From Nymphaea colorata (taxonomy: Eukaryota > Streptophyta > Magnoliopsida > Nymphaeales > Nymphaeaceae), in contig NC_045146.1 in assembly GCF_008831285.2 (NCBI RefSeq), positions 18,407,149 to 18,471,148 of the forward strand: 64,000 nt of DNA, read 5' to 3'. Within the stretch, counting starts at the first letter, position 1; every line of letters begins with the position of its first letter. Positions 1 to 10,074 of the stretch are shown piece after piece. Below the pieces are notes generated by a model. That model was not told the origin of the DNA, did no database searches, and worked only from the letters and a program-made list of their open reading frames with translations. The position numbers and the translations under genes were made by a program.

Positions 1-1430
1 ATCTTCATCTATCACTTTTTCTCCTCTGTTACTTCAGAAAATTTTGCTGATCTGAAATTGCATTTTTTTCTGTTTTCTTGATCTCCATTGTGTCCCCTCT
101 ATGAATTTGTTGATGAAAAAATGGACACCATGATAACTATTGTATTTTCTTCTTTCTTTTTTCGAATCCAAGCTAAGGGAACTGATGGTTTGAGTGCAAG
201 ATCCTTGGTTAACGTGTTTACTTAATGGTCCAGCTACTGCATTTGGGCTGCCTATCATGTTGTATTTGACAAATTGATATGTTAGGCAGGTGTTTTCTTT
301 CTTTTTTGCTATTTAGTTCAATCATTTGTAGATAGGAAAATGTTTTTGTTTTGATACGGGCATGGATACAGTTAGCTTGGCACGAAAAAATTATAATATA
401 ATTTGTCAAAAAAGTGGGTCTTAATAAAAAAAATTGTAAAAAGTATGCATCTGGGTCTTAAGGACAAACCTATAGAAGTATGCATGTCATGGAAAGTTTT
501 AAGCTTAAGGGCTTCTGGAGCTTAATAAGTGACCTTATGGTTTTGTTTTTATTTTGCGGCGCTGAAAACCATCACAAATGATGCCTTTGGTGGCTAAAAA
601 CTGTGGCCAGTCGACCACTGTTGCCCAATGCACCATTTACGATGGTTTTTAGCATTGCTAAAAACACACACACATCTGGCTATAGAGGTTGGTTGTTTTA
701 TATATATATATATTTATATATATATATATAATTTTAAGTAAACATGTGTATTTGTTATCATATTCATAAAACAAAAATACCAAAAATCATTTTGCTACGT
801 CGAAGCCATGTCTAGGACCCATACCTATGTCCAACAATCATGTTGACACTGGTGCGGCGCCCTTCCTGGCGAGTCCATGTGTTGATGATCCAAGATTACT
901 GCAATTCATTGTTGGTACAAGACAGACTTAAGTAATGGATGTAGGGTCGGTTTATAATGGGAATGAACTTGTTTCTAACCAAATTTACCTTTCTGACAAC
1001 TTGATGTTGCACAAAATTGGTTCGACTCGGTAGTTTCCGACTCTCTTGTGACCAAGTGTCAACCTGGAATCTACCAGAGCAACTCCACTAAAACATACAT
1101 CTCTTGTTGTAAGTGCTTTCTGATTATCAAGTTGTGCATGGTGCGGCATACTTTTGTTGTTTTTCGCATTTGAGGGAAAAACATCTTGTGGACAAATATT
1201 GTTGCAAAGTCCTGCTCTTGTCTAGTCATTTTGCAAAAGAATGTTGTTGTCATCTCAACCTTTGTTCTTGTGTGTTCCTTTGTTTTAACTTGGATTCGTC
1301 ACCTTTGGTCTCCTGCTATATTCTGTTATTTTTACTTGTGACCAAAAACTCAACTCCCCACGTGGTCAAGCTCTGCTATACTGGTAAGCCTTTCCTGTTT
1401 TGACTTACAAAGGTTGTTATCATTTCTTAG
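1..1430 (+). other. Intronic sequence upstream of the first visible ULP1/OTS exon
   Basis: No coding exon can be supported here. The block I would expect next upstream in a plant ULP1 protease (the catalytic His and the Asp of the LDSL-type motif) is not visible, so the window probably opens inside an intron of the protease gene. The stretch holds an imperfect inverted repeat (about 555-665) and a short AT-rich patch near 697-731. The open frames are low-complexity and lack splice-bounded conserved sequence. Confidence 0.5.
555..665. repeat. Imperfect inverted repeat, possible degraded MITE end
   Basis: GCTGAAAACCATCACAAATG at 561-580 is nearly the reverse complement of CATTTACGATGGTTTTTAGC at 634-653, matching at about 17 of 20 positions. 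The pairing continues loosely outward. The short foldback with gctaaaaacc-type arms resembles small non-autonomous DNA transposons of plants. No target duplication was recognised, so the boundaries are approximate. Confidence 0.4.
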
Positions 1431-2206
1431 ATACCTGGAAAAGGAATGGGAGCACTTGAAGGATGGATTGTCTCTTCCAAATTTTCCCATCTCCTATAGA
1501 GTTTGGAGGCAGCTTCCTTCCAAGATAAAGTGCAGGGTAATAGAGGTACTTTTATAACAGAATTCTAGTTTCACTAACATGCAGCGTGCCTTCTTCTATT
1601 TGTTTTTATTTGTGTCTGTACCTTCTTTCTTCATGGAAATTTAGGCCTCTAGTCTATTGGGTTACAGACATGACATATTTTGTTTGATTTTTTTTTTTTT
1701 TTGTATGTTTAAAGTGCAGAACATGGTTATGAGATTTTTTGTGAAAATTATGTTGTATGTTGTTTGTTATGCATGCTGTCTGATGGGTGCAGATCAGGCC
1801 ATCCTCTGTGGCTTATCAATGTGAGACACCAAGGTCAAGGTGGCTAGGGGCATATATTGTTAAAATATAAATCCTTCACCAGCACGTTGAAGAGGAGTCT
1901 CTTAGGATTCCACCTCCTTGTAGAATGTGTTAAAATATTTAATGTCCTTGTAACATGTGAAGAGTCTCCTAGGATTCTATGTTGTAGTTAATATCCTTGT
2001 TATATGGGAAGTCTCCTAGGATTCTATGTTGTAGTTAATATCCTTGTAATATGTGAAGTCTCTTAGGTTTCTATGATGTAATTAATGTCCTTGGAGCTTG
2101 TGAAATCTCCTAGGATTCTACGATTGGAGACTCTTAGAATTCTGAAAATGGGATTATAAATAGAGGCCGTGCAAACCATTTTGGCTACGGCTTCTTCTTG
2201 TTTTCA

Positions 2207-2258
<52 letters not shown>

Positions 2259-5200
2259 TTATCTTCCTGCGTGAGTGCTGTTTTTGGGTTACAGATATTG
2301 GTGCTACATTTCTATCATGGTATCAGAGCGCCAGGTTACGTTATCTCTACCAAACGAAATACCCAAACAGGTCTGATCTGGTTAGAACTCTTTTCTCATC
2401 TTGTCTCTATCCTGAATTTACTTTTCTTTTGCGCAATTCTTGTTCCTTTTTCTTCTTGCTTACCCAAGGACACATCTTGTTATATCCTGTCTTCTTTCCC
2501 TCTCATCTTCTACCTATATACCATTTCTTTCTGCTGTCATGGAAAACCTTTCGCATTCTGGCATGTCCTCAAGTTTTCTTCCTCACCTTATTACCGAAAA
2601 ACTCAACCATGAGAATTATCTGATCTGGAAAAGGCAAATCATGCCTTTCATAAGAAGTCAAGGCCTCTTTGGACATCTCGATGGTTCAACAAAGGCTCCA
2701 CCAATATCCGTCTTACAGGAAATAAAAAATGAGGCAGGAGAAGTTATTGCTGTTCATGAAGACAACAATCCTGAACATGCTATGTGGATGAGACGTGATC
2801 AAAGTCTGGTTGCATATATTTTGTCCACTTTATCTCAACAAGTGTTACTTTCAGTTTCTGATGATTGTACTGCAGAAGAATTATGGGAAACCCTTGCTGA
2901 TACCTTTTCCCAAATATCAGAAGCTCGAATTATGTACTTAAAGAAAGAATTTCAGAATTTGAGCAAAGGTTCAACGTCTATCATGGATTATTTGGGGCGT
3001 ATTAAGGCCGTCGCAGACCAACTTGCTGCCTCAGGGAATAACATTTCTGATAAGGAAAAGGTGCAGCAAACCTTGAATGGACTTGGGCATGATTATCATG
3101 CTTTTATTACAGCTCTTGAGGTCCTTCCTGTTCTGCCTTCCTTCAACGAACTACAAGGTAAACTTCTCCAACATAAAATGAATATGAAAAGAGTCATTGA
3201 AAGGACTGATCAAGGGAACTCCCAAAATGTGTTGGCTATGAATGTAAAGTTTGGTAAGAGCCATGGGAACTCCAACCATGGTGGTCGTGGCATTCTACCA
3301 ACACCACATAACCAAGGTATGTCTCCTTTGGATACTTCAAGAAAAATACCAATTTGTTTTCAGTGCAACAAGAAAGGACACATGAAGGCACAATGTTGGT
3401 TTAATCCTCAAAATAAAAACAAAGGGGTAAGACATGATTATAAACAAGGAGGACAAAGTTCTAAATCCACCGCTGAAGATATGCAACAGCTATTGATGGC
3501 CGCATTCTCAAAGATGACTATAAAGCAAAATGAGCAGGGAGAATGGTTCTTGGATTCAGGTGTAGCTACCCATGTGACAGGAAATGCAGGTAAATTGACT
3601 AACTTATCCCCTCATTACGATAGAAGTTGCATTATAACAGGTGATGGAAAATCTCATCCTATTACACATATTGGAAATGCACATATTCCATTGTCATCCT
3701 CGTCTCTATCACTGTCTAATGTTGTTCTTGCTCCCAATATCAAAAAGAACATCATATTCATTTCTAAACTCATTGATGATACAAGCTCTTCTGTTGAATT
3801 CACACCTTCTTCTGTCTATGTCAAGGACCTCCAAACGAAGAAAATGTTCGCTAGAGGGGAGCGTCAAGGGAATATGTACGTCCTCAAGGAATGTCTACCC
3901 AAGGATTCATCCACTTTTGATATAGGATTGAAGACATTTTCTCTTTCTCATAATGCGTCATCAGTGCCAAGTGCTTGCCATTTTCAATCAAAAGTAAGGG
4001 GCCCTAACCAATTTTTGGAGTCTGATTTGTGGCATAGTCGGCTAGGACACTGTGGTCGACATTTCATTGAAAAACTTGTCACAGATAGTCTCATTCCAAG
4101 ATCAAGTTTACCTCTTACTTCAAGTGTCAAAAAATGTTCAAGTTGTGGACTTTGTAAGAGTCATGTTTTACCTTTCCATAATATAAATCAAAGGGCTTCC
4201 AAACCTTTTGAAACTATTTTTTCTGATGTATGGGGGCCAGCCCCTATTGATTCCATGTCTGGGTCAAGATATTATGTCTTATTCATTGACTCTTACTCAC
4301 GTTTCACCTGGATTTACTTCATGAAACACAAATCAGAAGTACCTCACATATTTTGAAACTTCTATGCCATGATTCAAACTAAATTTTCATCCAATGTGGT
4401 GCATTTTCAATGTGATGGAGGGGGAGAATATTCCTCGCTTGATTTTATTGAATTTCTACGTGAAAAAGGGATAACTAGACAAATTTCCTGCCCTTACACA
4501 CCACAACAAAATGGTGTAGTTGAGCGGAAACATCGACATATAGTTGAAAGCGCCATGAGCATGATGCATGATACTAATGTGCCCATTTCCTTGTGGACTG
4601 AAGCCTTCCATACTGCTGTATACATAATAAATTGTTTGCCTATGACACTCTTGATGTCTAAATCGCCATATTTTACACTCTTAAGCAAACAACCTGATTA
4701 CAAGAACTTGAAGGTTTTTGGTTGTGTATGCTATGTTCACGTTGATGCTGCCTTGAGGAACAAGTTTCAAAACAAAGCTATTCAATGTAGATTCGTTGGA
4801 TATGCTGATGAATATAAAGGTTTTCGATGCTATGATCCAACAACTAAACGTATCAAAACTTCAAGAAATGTCATTTTTGATGAACATAGTTTTGATAATA
4901 CAAATGAAATGCCCATGACCATTGAATCTTATGATCCCTGGACCAGTACACAGTTATTCAATGCAGATCCTGTTATAGAAAATGATGTGCCTCAAAGTGA
5001 AGATTCAGAGAGAGCAATACAACCGTCGGATATGGCTCAAAGTGAAAATCAAGAAGATCCAACACAGTCATCAAGTCATCACGAAAACAATAATGAACAG
5101 AGCAACGATGCACATCGGTATTCGGGTCTTATCTACAGTCGACAACTAAGGGACAGAGATGCTCACAGTGAAGAAGACAACATGCCCCACCTTAGAAGAT

Positions 5201-7204
5201 CCCAACGCATTCGTCATCCCATTCACAGGTGGGTTAGCTATGATTCTTTATCACTTGATTTTCAGTTATTCATGGCAAAAGTTGGCAAGGAGGAAGAACC
5301 TACTTCATTTGATCAAGCATCAAAATCACATCATTGGAGAAAGGCTATGAAAGAAGAAATGGATGCCTTGCATGAATGTGGAACATGGGAGATCGTTCCG
5401 AGGCCACACGAAAAGAACGTAGTGGGCTCCAAATGGGTATACAAAATTAAATACAAACCTGACGGCAGCATAGAAAGACACAAAGCAAGGTTAGTAGCAA
5501 AAGGGTTTACACAACAATATGGAGAAGATTATGATGAGACATTCAGTCCTGTGATCAAAATGGGAACAATTCGCGTGATTATATCGTTGGCAGTTGAATA
5601 TGGATGGAGACTACATCAAATGGACGTGAAGAATGCTTTTCTTCATGGTGATTTAAGGGAGGAAGTATATATGGAACAACCTCCAGGATACACGAAAGGA
5701 GACTCTCATGCATGGGTTTGCAAACTAAGAAAATTTATTTATGGACTTAAACAGGCCTCACGTTCGTGGTTTGACAGTTTCTCTTGCAAGATTCAAGAAT
5801 GTGGTTTTCAGAGATGTCCTCTAGATCACTCTCTTTTCATTTATCGAAAGGAAAACATATTTACTTTACTTCTTATATATGTTGATGATATTGTTATCAC
5901 AGGCAATTCAGAAAAACACATAGAAGAAGCTAAAGTTTTGATGATGCAAAACTTCAAAATGAAAGAGCTTAGTGATTTACGATTCTTTCTTGGAGTGGAG
6001 ATTGATAGGCACAATAATCGCCTCACATTGACACAACAGAAATACACGTTGGATCTGTTGAAAAAGTCAGGTATGTCTGATTGTAAGCCTGTTGGAACTC
6101 CTAGTGTTCTAAATCAAAGACTAAGTGCTCAAGATGGGGAATTATATGAAGATCCTACGCAATATCGAAGTATTGTTGGGGCACTTCAATATCTTACATT
6201 TACTAGACCAGATATTATATATGCTGTGAATCAAATATCCCAATTTATGCATGCACCTAGAGATACTCACATGGATGCTGTCAAAAGAATATTAAGATAT
6301 CTTAAAGGGACAGCAGGAGATGGCTTAGTTTATGGTAAGAGTGAAAATATAACTACTGGACATCAATTTATGACATTCACAGATGCAGATTGGGCTGGAG
6401 ATCCCGATCAAAGAAAGTCCATTTCTGGTTTTTGTATTTTCATTGGACGTAATCTTGTGTCTTGGAGTTGTCGAAAGCAAAAGGCAGTAGCAAGATCCAG
6501 CACTGAAGCTGAATACAGATGCATGGCTGCAGGTACTGCTGAAGTTACATGGGTTAGACATTTGCTAGAAGACATTGGAGAAAAGATTAAAACATCAATG
6601 TTAATGTGCGATAATCAAAGCGCTATTAACATTGCCTTTAATCCCGTACAACATGGTCGAACAAAGCACATTGAGATTGATCAACACTTTGTTAGACAAA
6701 AGGTGGAAGACAAGGAGATTCAGCCTATTTATGTTCGTACAGATGAACAAGTTGCAGACTTATTTACAAAAGGTTTAACAAAGGAACGATTCTGGTTTCT
6801 AAAAGGCAAGTTGTACATGGTGCAAAACCATGCACAACTTGAGGGAGGGTGTTAAAATATAAATCCTTCACCAGCACGTTGAAGAGGAGTCTCTTAGGAT
6901 TCCACCTCCTTGTAGAATGTGTTAAAATATTTAATGTCCTTGTAACATGTGAAGAGTCTCCTAGGATTCTATGTTGTAGTTAATATCCTTGTTATATGGG
7001 AAGTTTCCTAGGATTCTATGTTGTAGTTAATATCCTTGTAATATGTGAAGTCTCTTAGGTTTCTATGATGTAATTAATGTCCTTGGAGCTTGTGAAATCT
7101 CCTAGGATTCTACGATTGGAGACTCTTAGAATTCTGAAAATGGGATTATAAATAGAGGCCGTGCAAACCATTTTGGCTACGGCTTCTTCTTGTTTTCATT
7201 CTCT

Positions 7205-7250
<46 letters not shown>

Positions 7251-8068
7251 ATCTTCCTGCGTGAGTGCTGTTTTCGGGTTACAGATATTGGTGCTACATT
7301 TCTATCATATATGTGGGCTCCAGTGCATGTATGAAACAATAAGTGATCTGATGTGTGTGCATGTGCGGGCATGCCCTTGTGCACCCATGTCTTGATTTTC
7401 CAAAACTTATTCGAGCCTTTGTGCTGTATCTCGGCAGTGAATCCTGCCCATGTGGGTTGAACATTTTCTGTATTGATGAATAACAGTGTTTGGCACCTAA
7501 CAGGCGAACTGTGAATAGGGCCAGATGCAAGAGAGGCCTGTCCTTGAGCTTCACACTCCGAGCATCGTAGTTACTACTATTTCAGATTATTTTGCCTATG
7601 CACTTGTTTGTTCTGTTATGTGTGGCTTTACCTCATTGAGATGATGAACCAGCAACTGCACAAGACACATACGTGTTTCAGTGATAGCCCTTCCTGCTGT
7701 ACTACTTAGCTTGTATCATTTAAAATGCCCAGGAACTGCCTACTATATGATGTATGATCTTTTACAGGTCCCTCAGCAGAACAACCCTTATGATTGTGGC
7801 CTCTTTGTACTTTACTTTATTCAAAGATTCATAGAAGATGCACCTGAAAGAGTTAGGATGAAAGATCTAGCTATGGTATGTCATTGATCTTGTTGTCTTT
7901 ACTTCATGTTCCCAACCATTGTCTCGTGCAAGTTTTGACCAAATTACTCAGTTTGGTAGGAAGTGGTTCGAGCCTGAAGAGGCCTCTGGACTGCGAGAGC
8001 ATTTGAAACGATTGCTTCAGAATGAATTTGAAGGTGCTGGACTTGTGGCTTGTGATGAATCACCTTAA
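1431..8068 (+). CDS. ULP1/OTS-type SUMO protease (peptidase C48), C-terminal exons only
   Basis: Three in-phase coding exons are seen: 1431-1545, 7768-7875 and 7952-8068 (stop TAA 8066-8068). They encode the end of a C48 cysteine protease that matures SUMO and removes it from substrates. The first exon gives a YLEKEWEHL segment and the second gives VPQQNNPYDCGLF. This contains the catalytic Cys in the DCGLF motif and the preceding Gln of the PQQ oxyanion motif. The third gives FGRKWFEPEEASGLR, which closely resembles the C-terminus of plant OTS1/OTS2 (ULP1D/ULP1C). Introns have clean GT-AG borders in phase 0. The catalytic His and Asp exons must lie left of the window. The 6.2-kb intron 1546-7767 would be about 0.77 kb without the Copia insertion. 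Whether the gene is still spliced correctly cannot be read from sequence. Confidence 0.88.
1858..2317 (+). repeat. 5' LTR of the Copia element
   Basis: Begins TGTTAAAATATAAATCC and ends CTATCA. U3 contains four tandem units of about 47-49 bp starting at about 1941, 1990, 2037 and 2084, each with a TCCTTG...GAAG...TCTCCTAGGATTCTA-like core. A TATA box, TATAAATAG, lies at 2155-2163. A CT tract follows at about 2208-2250, probably in the R/U5 leader. The last base is immediately followed by the primer-binding site. Confidence 0.96.
2155..2163 (+). promoter_or_regulatory. TATA box in the 5' LTR
   Basis: TATAAATAG sits downstream of the U3 repeat array and upstream of the CT-rich leader, where the LTR promoter is expected. 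The same motif is kept in the 3' LTR at 7147-7155, from which transcription could read outward into the remaining intron and exons of the protease gene. Confidence 0.7.
2318..2329 (+). promoter_or_regulatory. Primer-binding site (initiator Met tRNA)
   Basis: TGGTATCAGAGC follows the 5' LTR with no gap. It is the standard plant Copia primer-binding site, complementary to the 3' end of initiator methionine tRNA. Confidence 0.95.
2539..4356 (+). CDS. Copia Gag-protease-integrase part of the polyprotein, ends at a premature stop
   Basis: The start was placed at ATG 2539 (MENLSHSG); an in-frame ATG at 2440 would only add a hydrophobic leader. The N-terminal half is a Gag region of the plant UBN2 type. 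A CCHC zinc knuckle CFQCNKKGHMKAQC lies at residues 273-286. The protease motif WFLDSG is near residues 336-341 with the active Asp at 339; the following residues (VATHV) are unusual compared with the common DSGATxH. The integrase zinc domain starts at LWHSRLGH near residue 497 with a CxxC pair about 35 residues later. The first acidic residue of the DDE core is in FSDVWG near residue 561. The frame then hits TGA at 4354-4356 inside the integrase core. The downstream coding region continues in the same frame, so this is a nonsense change rather than a frameshift. Confidence 0.93.
   Translation: MENLSHSGMSSSFLPHLITEKLNHENYLIWKRQIMPFIRSQGLFGHLDGSTKAPPISVLQEIKNEAGEVIAVHEDNNPEHAMWMRRDQSLVAYILSTLSQQVLLSVSDDCTAEELWETLADTFSQISEARIMYLKKEFQNLSKGSTSIMDYLGRIKAVADQLAASGNNISDKEKVQQTLNGLGHDYHAFITALEVLPVLPSFNELQGKLLQHKMNMKRVIERTDQGNSQNVLAMNVKFGKSHGNSNHGGRGILPTPHNQGMSPLDTSRKIPICFQCNKKGHMKAQCWFNPQNKNKGVRHDYKQGGQSSKSTAEDMQQLLMAAFSKMTIKQNEQGEWFLDSGVATHVTGNAGKLTNLSPHYDRSCIITGDGKSHPITHIGNAHIPLSSSSLSLSNVVLAPNIKKNIIFISKLIDDTSSSVEFTPSSVYVKDLQTKKMFARGERQGNMYVLKECLPKDSSTFDIGLKTFSLSHNASSVPSACHFQSKVRGPNQFLESDLWHSRLGHCGRHFIEKLVTDSLIPRSSLPLTSSVKKCSSCGLCKSHVLPFHNINQRASKPFETIFSDVWGPAPIDSMSGSRYYVLFIDSYSRFTWIYFMKHKSEVPHIF
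4357..6855 (+). CDS. Copia integrase (C-terminal part), reverse transcriptase and RNase H
   Basis: This continues the same reading frame after the stop; the first ATG is at 4369. It supplies the second and third integrase core residues (CDGGGEY and NGVVERKHRH). The Copia-type reverse transcriptase begins near the KARLVAKGF motif and has the catalytic YVDDIVITG at about 5878. RNase H motifs are TDADWAGD, SSTEAEY and DNQSAI, ending in the conserved TKHIEID...VADLFTKGL region. No other stop or frameshift is visible. The TAA stop falls inside the first six bases of the 3' LTR, so the coding sequence overlaps the polypurine tract. As separated by the stop, this half has no obvious way to be translated from the normal Gag start. 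Confidence 0.93.
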   Translation, partial: NFYAMIQTKFSSNVVHFQCDGGGEYSSLDFIEFLREKGITRQISCPYTPQQNGVVERKHRHIVESAMSMMHDTNVPISLWTEAFHTAVYIINCLPMTLLMSKSPYFTLLSKQPDYKNLKVFGCVCYVHVDAALRNKFQNKAIQCRFVGYADEYKGFRCYDPTTKRIKTSRNVIFDEHSFDNTNEMPMTIESYDPWTSTQLFNADPVIENDVPQSEDSERAIQPSDMAQSENQEDPTQSSSHHENNNEQSNDAHRYSGLIYSRQLRDRDAHSEEDNMPHLRRSQRIRHPIHRWVSYDSLSLDFQLFMAKVGKEEEPTSFDQASKSHHWRKAMKEEMDALHECGTWEIVPRPHEKNVVGSKWVYKIKYKPDGSIERHKARLVAKGFTQQYGEDYDETFSPVIKMGTIRVIISLAVEYGWRLHQMDVKNAFLHGDLREEVYMEQPPGYTKGDSHAWVCKLRKFIYGLKQASRSWFDSFSCKIQECGFQRCPLDHSLFIYRKENIFTLLLIYVDDIVITGNSEKHIEEAKVLMMQNFKMKELSDLRFFLGVEIDRHNNRLTLTQQKYTLDLLKKSGMSDCKPVGTPSVLNQRLSAQDGELYEDPTQYRSIVGALQYLTFTRPDIIYAVNQISQFMHAPRDTHMDAVKRILRYLKGTAGDGLVYGKSENITTGHQFMTFTDADWAGDPDQRKSISGFCIFIGRNLVSWSCRKQKAVARSSTEAEYRCMAAGTAEVTWVRHLLEDIGEKIKTSMLMCDNQSAINIAFNPVQHGRTKHIEIDQHFVRQKVEDKEIQPIYVRTDEQVADLFTKGLTKERFWFLKGKLYMVQNHAQLEGGC
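6840..6849 (+). promoter_or_regulatory. Polypurine tract
   Basis: The purine run TGAGGGAGGG directly abuts the 3' LTR start (TGTTAAAA at 6850) and is the expected plus-strand primer site. It is also coding, as the last residues of the polyprotein before the stop. Confidence 0.85.
6850..7307 (+). repeat. 3' LTR of the Copia element
   Basis: 458 bp, collinear with the 5' LTR. It has the same U3 repeat array and a TATA box at 7147-7155. By eye the differences are one C/T in the second U3 repeat, one T/C near the 3' end and small changes in the CT tract (about 7199-7244). It is followed by the TATAT target duplication. Confidence 0.96.
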
Positions 8069-10074
8069 AAGGTTGGCTAAGTTAACAATGGGTAATTTGA
8101 TAAAATAATGTAATATATGTAAATTGACTGAGGGATTTTGCAAACTGCATGATGTATATATTTTTTCACGTTCAATTCTTGACCAGGGGTCTTTGGTCGT
8201 TTTTGCTTGATTTTGTCAGGGTGCGGTGTTTTTTGTTATCAGGAGGAAGACATGTACAGAAGATGTAGCAGTTGTTGTCTGCTTCGACTTGCTCACATTC
8301 ATGTAGCATATTCCTGCCATGACTCATTCCAAGCGGTGTAATGGACATCGTGGGAGTTGGGAGTCTTGTGACATTATGCGGGCAGTAGATCTCAGTGAAC
8401 TGAAATTTTGAAAAGAAGTATGCCACCTGTATGCGTTAAGAACAAAATCTGATCCCATTGGTTTGGCGTGAAAGGCTGAAATTGAATTAGAAATTGAATC
8501 AGACTTGGTTTTACACAGCCGGACTTGAAGTTGAGTTCGGGTTCTCTGTTTTTTCTTCTCTTTGTTAATAGTCATTGATCAGATAAGGTGTACATGTACT
8601 TTGTAATCTTGAATAGTTATGATTGTAAAATCTAAATTCTGATGAATATTTGGAACACACTGATGTTTATGTCTTTATGCGTCTTGATTCGGAGTGTATC
8701 GTCTTGGAATCGGTCCGCAACTTTTTGCCTCGAGATCAAAGTCTTGACATCGATCTGTGTAGTTTGGTTACTTGAATGCACCCTCCATTGCATCCGAGTC
8801 CAGTCCATCGCACGTTTGATGTACGAGTTGATTCACTTTTTCTAGTTAAGTGTTGCCTTTATTTCCAAGCTTAACAAATTCAAGCTGGGCCACTGTTGCC
8901 TTTCTAAAGCATCAAAACTGGACCTTCACACTCTGCCATGTCCCCTCTGATTTTGACGATTTTGACACTCTGGAGTTATCCTGGGTTTCAATTGGTATCT
9001 ATGTAGATCTATATTTAAGTGCTGGAACCATCTTGTCTATGTAGAATCTAAGATGTATTTTCAACCTACAGTTTTCATATTTACCCTTTCTGGAATTTGA
9101 CCACCTATTTTCAAGGCATCTTTTTTCATGTGTTAGTCTAACGGCTGAATGTTAGTGGGAATCAAGCGTTATTGAGATTTCAAAATTCAATTCGGCATTG
9201 TGACCAATACTTGGTATTGGATGATTCGTCTATAGAATGGTACAACGATTGAGCCGATATTAAATTGGGGTCAATCGACTTATATCATACTCCATATTAA
9301 AAATAAGAATTAACATACAATTATTGAAAACGAGAAATGACAAAATCAGTGTCAACCTCTTCGATTCAGACGGACACCATCTGCTGATACTAACACCAGA
9401 GTTATTTAATTGAAATGAAAATCGGACAGATTTTCCGGCTGGAATTAGATTTTACCTTTCAAACAAGTGTGAAGATAAACCTGAACCTGTCCGTAATGTT
9501 CCTACATTCCGGTGGATTATGGGCATTAAACTGCAATAACATTCTTGAATAGATTTAATTTCATAGAGTTTGATGTTTCTCGTATTATTTTTTGATTGTG
9601 GAGGAAGCCAAGTTGAAGGCTTTGGATCAAGTAGCAGCCTTGTTATTGCTTTCCCATGGCATTCTCATAAGCTAGGTGGTTGGAACTTGCTCTTGCCTTG
9701 AAAGAAGGGTAATGTTTCTGATTTTTTTCAATTGCAAAGCTCTGAAATGTGGTCTGAATCCGTCAACCCAGTGCCACCATCCATATGGGGAAAAAAAAAC
9801 ACACATTCATATTATTTCGTATAAGGAAAAACTAAATACAATGAGCAGATGGAACTTCTGTTACCCAGGTTGATACAGAGGTGGGACCCAACAAAAGGGC
9901 CTCAAAAAATGAAAGGAATTAAAGATCATTAATGTACAGCATCTGACACTAACATTCAAATCCATAACTTCAAGAAAGGCAGGATGGATTATGTACAAAT
10001 TTGAAGGACAGCACATTCCTGTAACTAGTGCCTGTGAAAAATCTGTTACTAAGAATACAACAAAATCTGATCTG
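8069..10074. other. Convergent intergenic region (SUMO protease and flippase 3' ends)
   Basis: The region between two convergent genes presumably carries both 3' UTRs and polyadenylation signals. No conserved coding exon, tRNA or clear transposon was recognised. Open frames are short and not bounded by splice signals. The sequence is AT-rich and non-repetitive by eye. Confidence 0.6.

Larger units (their letters stand above)
1858..7307 (+). mobile_element. Nearly intact Ty1/Copia LTR retrotransposon, recent intron insertion
   Basis: The element is 5,450 bp long, bounded by TG...CA LTRs of 460 and 458 bp and flanked by the 5-bp duplication TATAT (1853-1857 and 7308-7312). Internal order is tRNA-iMet primer site, Gag, protease, integrase, reverse transcriptase, RNase H and polypurine tract, which is the Copia order. 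It lies in the same orientation as the host protease gene, inside an intron. The LTRs differ by about two substitutions outside a CT tract, so the insertion is recent. A single in-frame TGA at 4354-4356 interrupts the polyprotein; the rest of the frame is open. The subfamily (possibly Ale/Retrofit-like from its size) was not determined. Confidence 0.96.

Noticed and set aside
1113-1403. Open frame with FNLDSSPLV, checked as the missing Asp motif exon of the SUMO protease
   Set aside because: There is no acceptor at the right place, the surrounding residues do not fit the family, and it does not join in phase to the exon at 1431.
2198-2623. Open frames across the Copia leader
   Set aside because: They arise from the CT tract and leader; the Gag start at 2539 explains the region.
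7681-7760. In-frame ATG upstream of the exon at 7768, considered as a protein start
   Set aside because: The conserved protease sequence begins exactly after a ttttacag acceptor at 7768; the upstream codons are intron.
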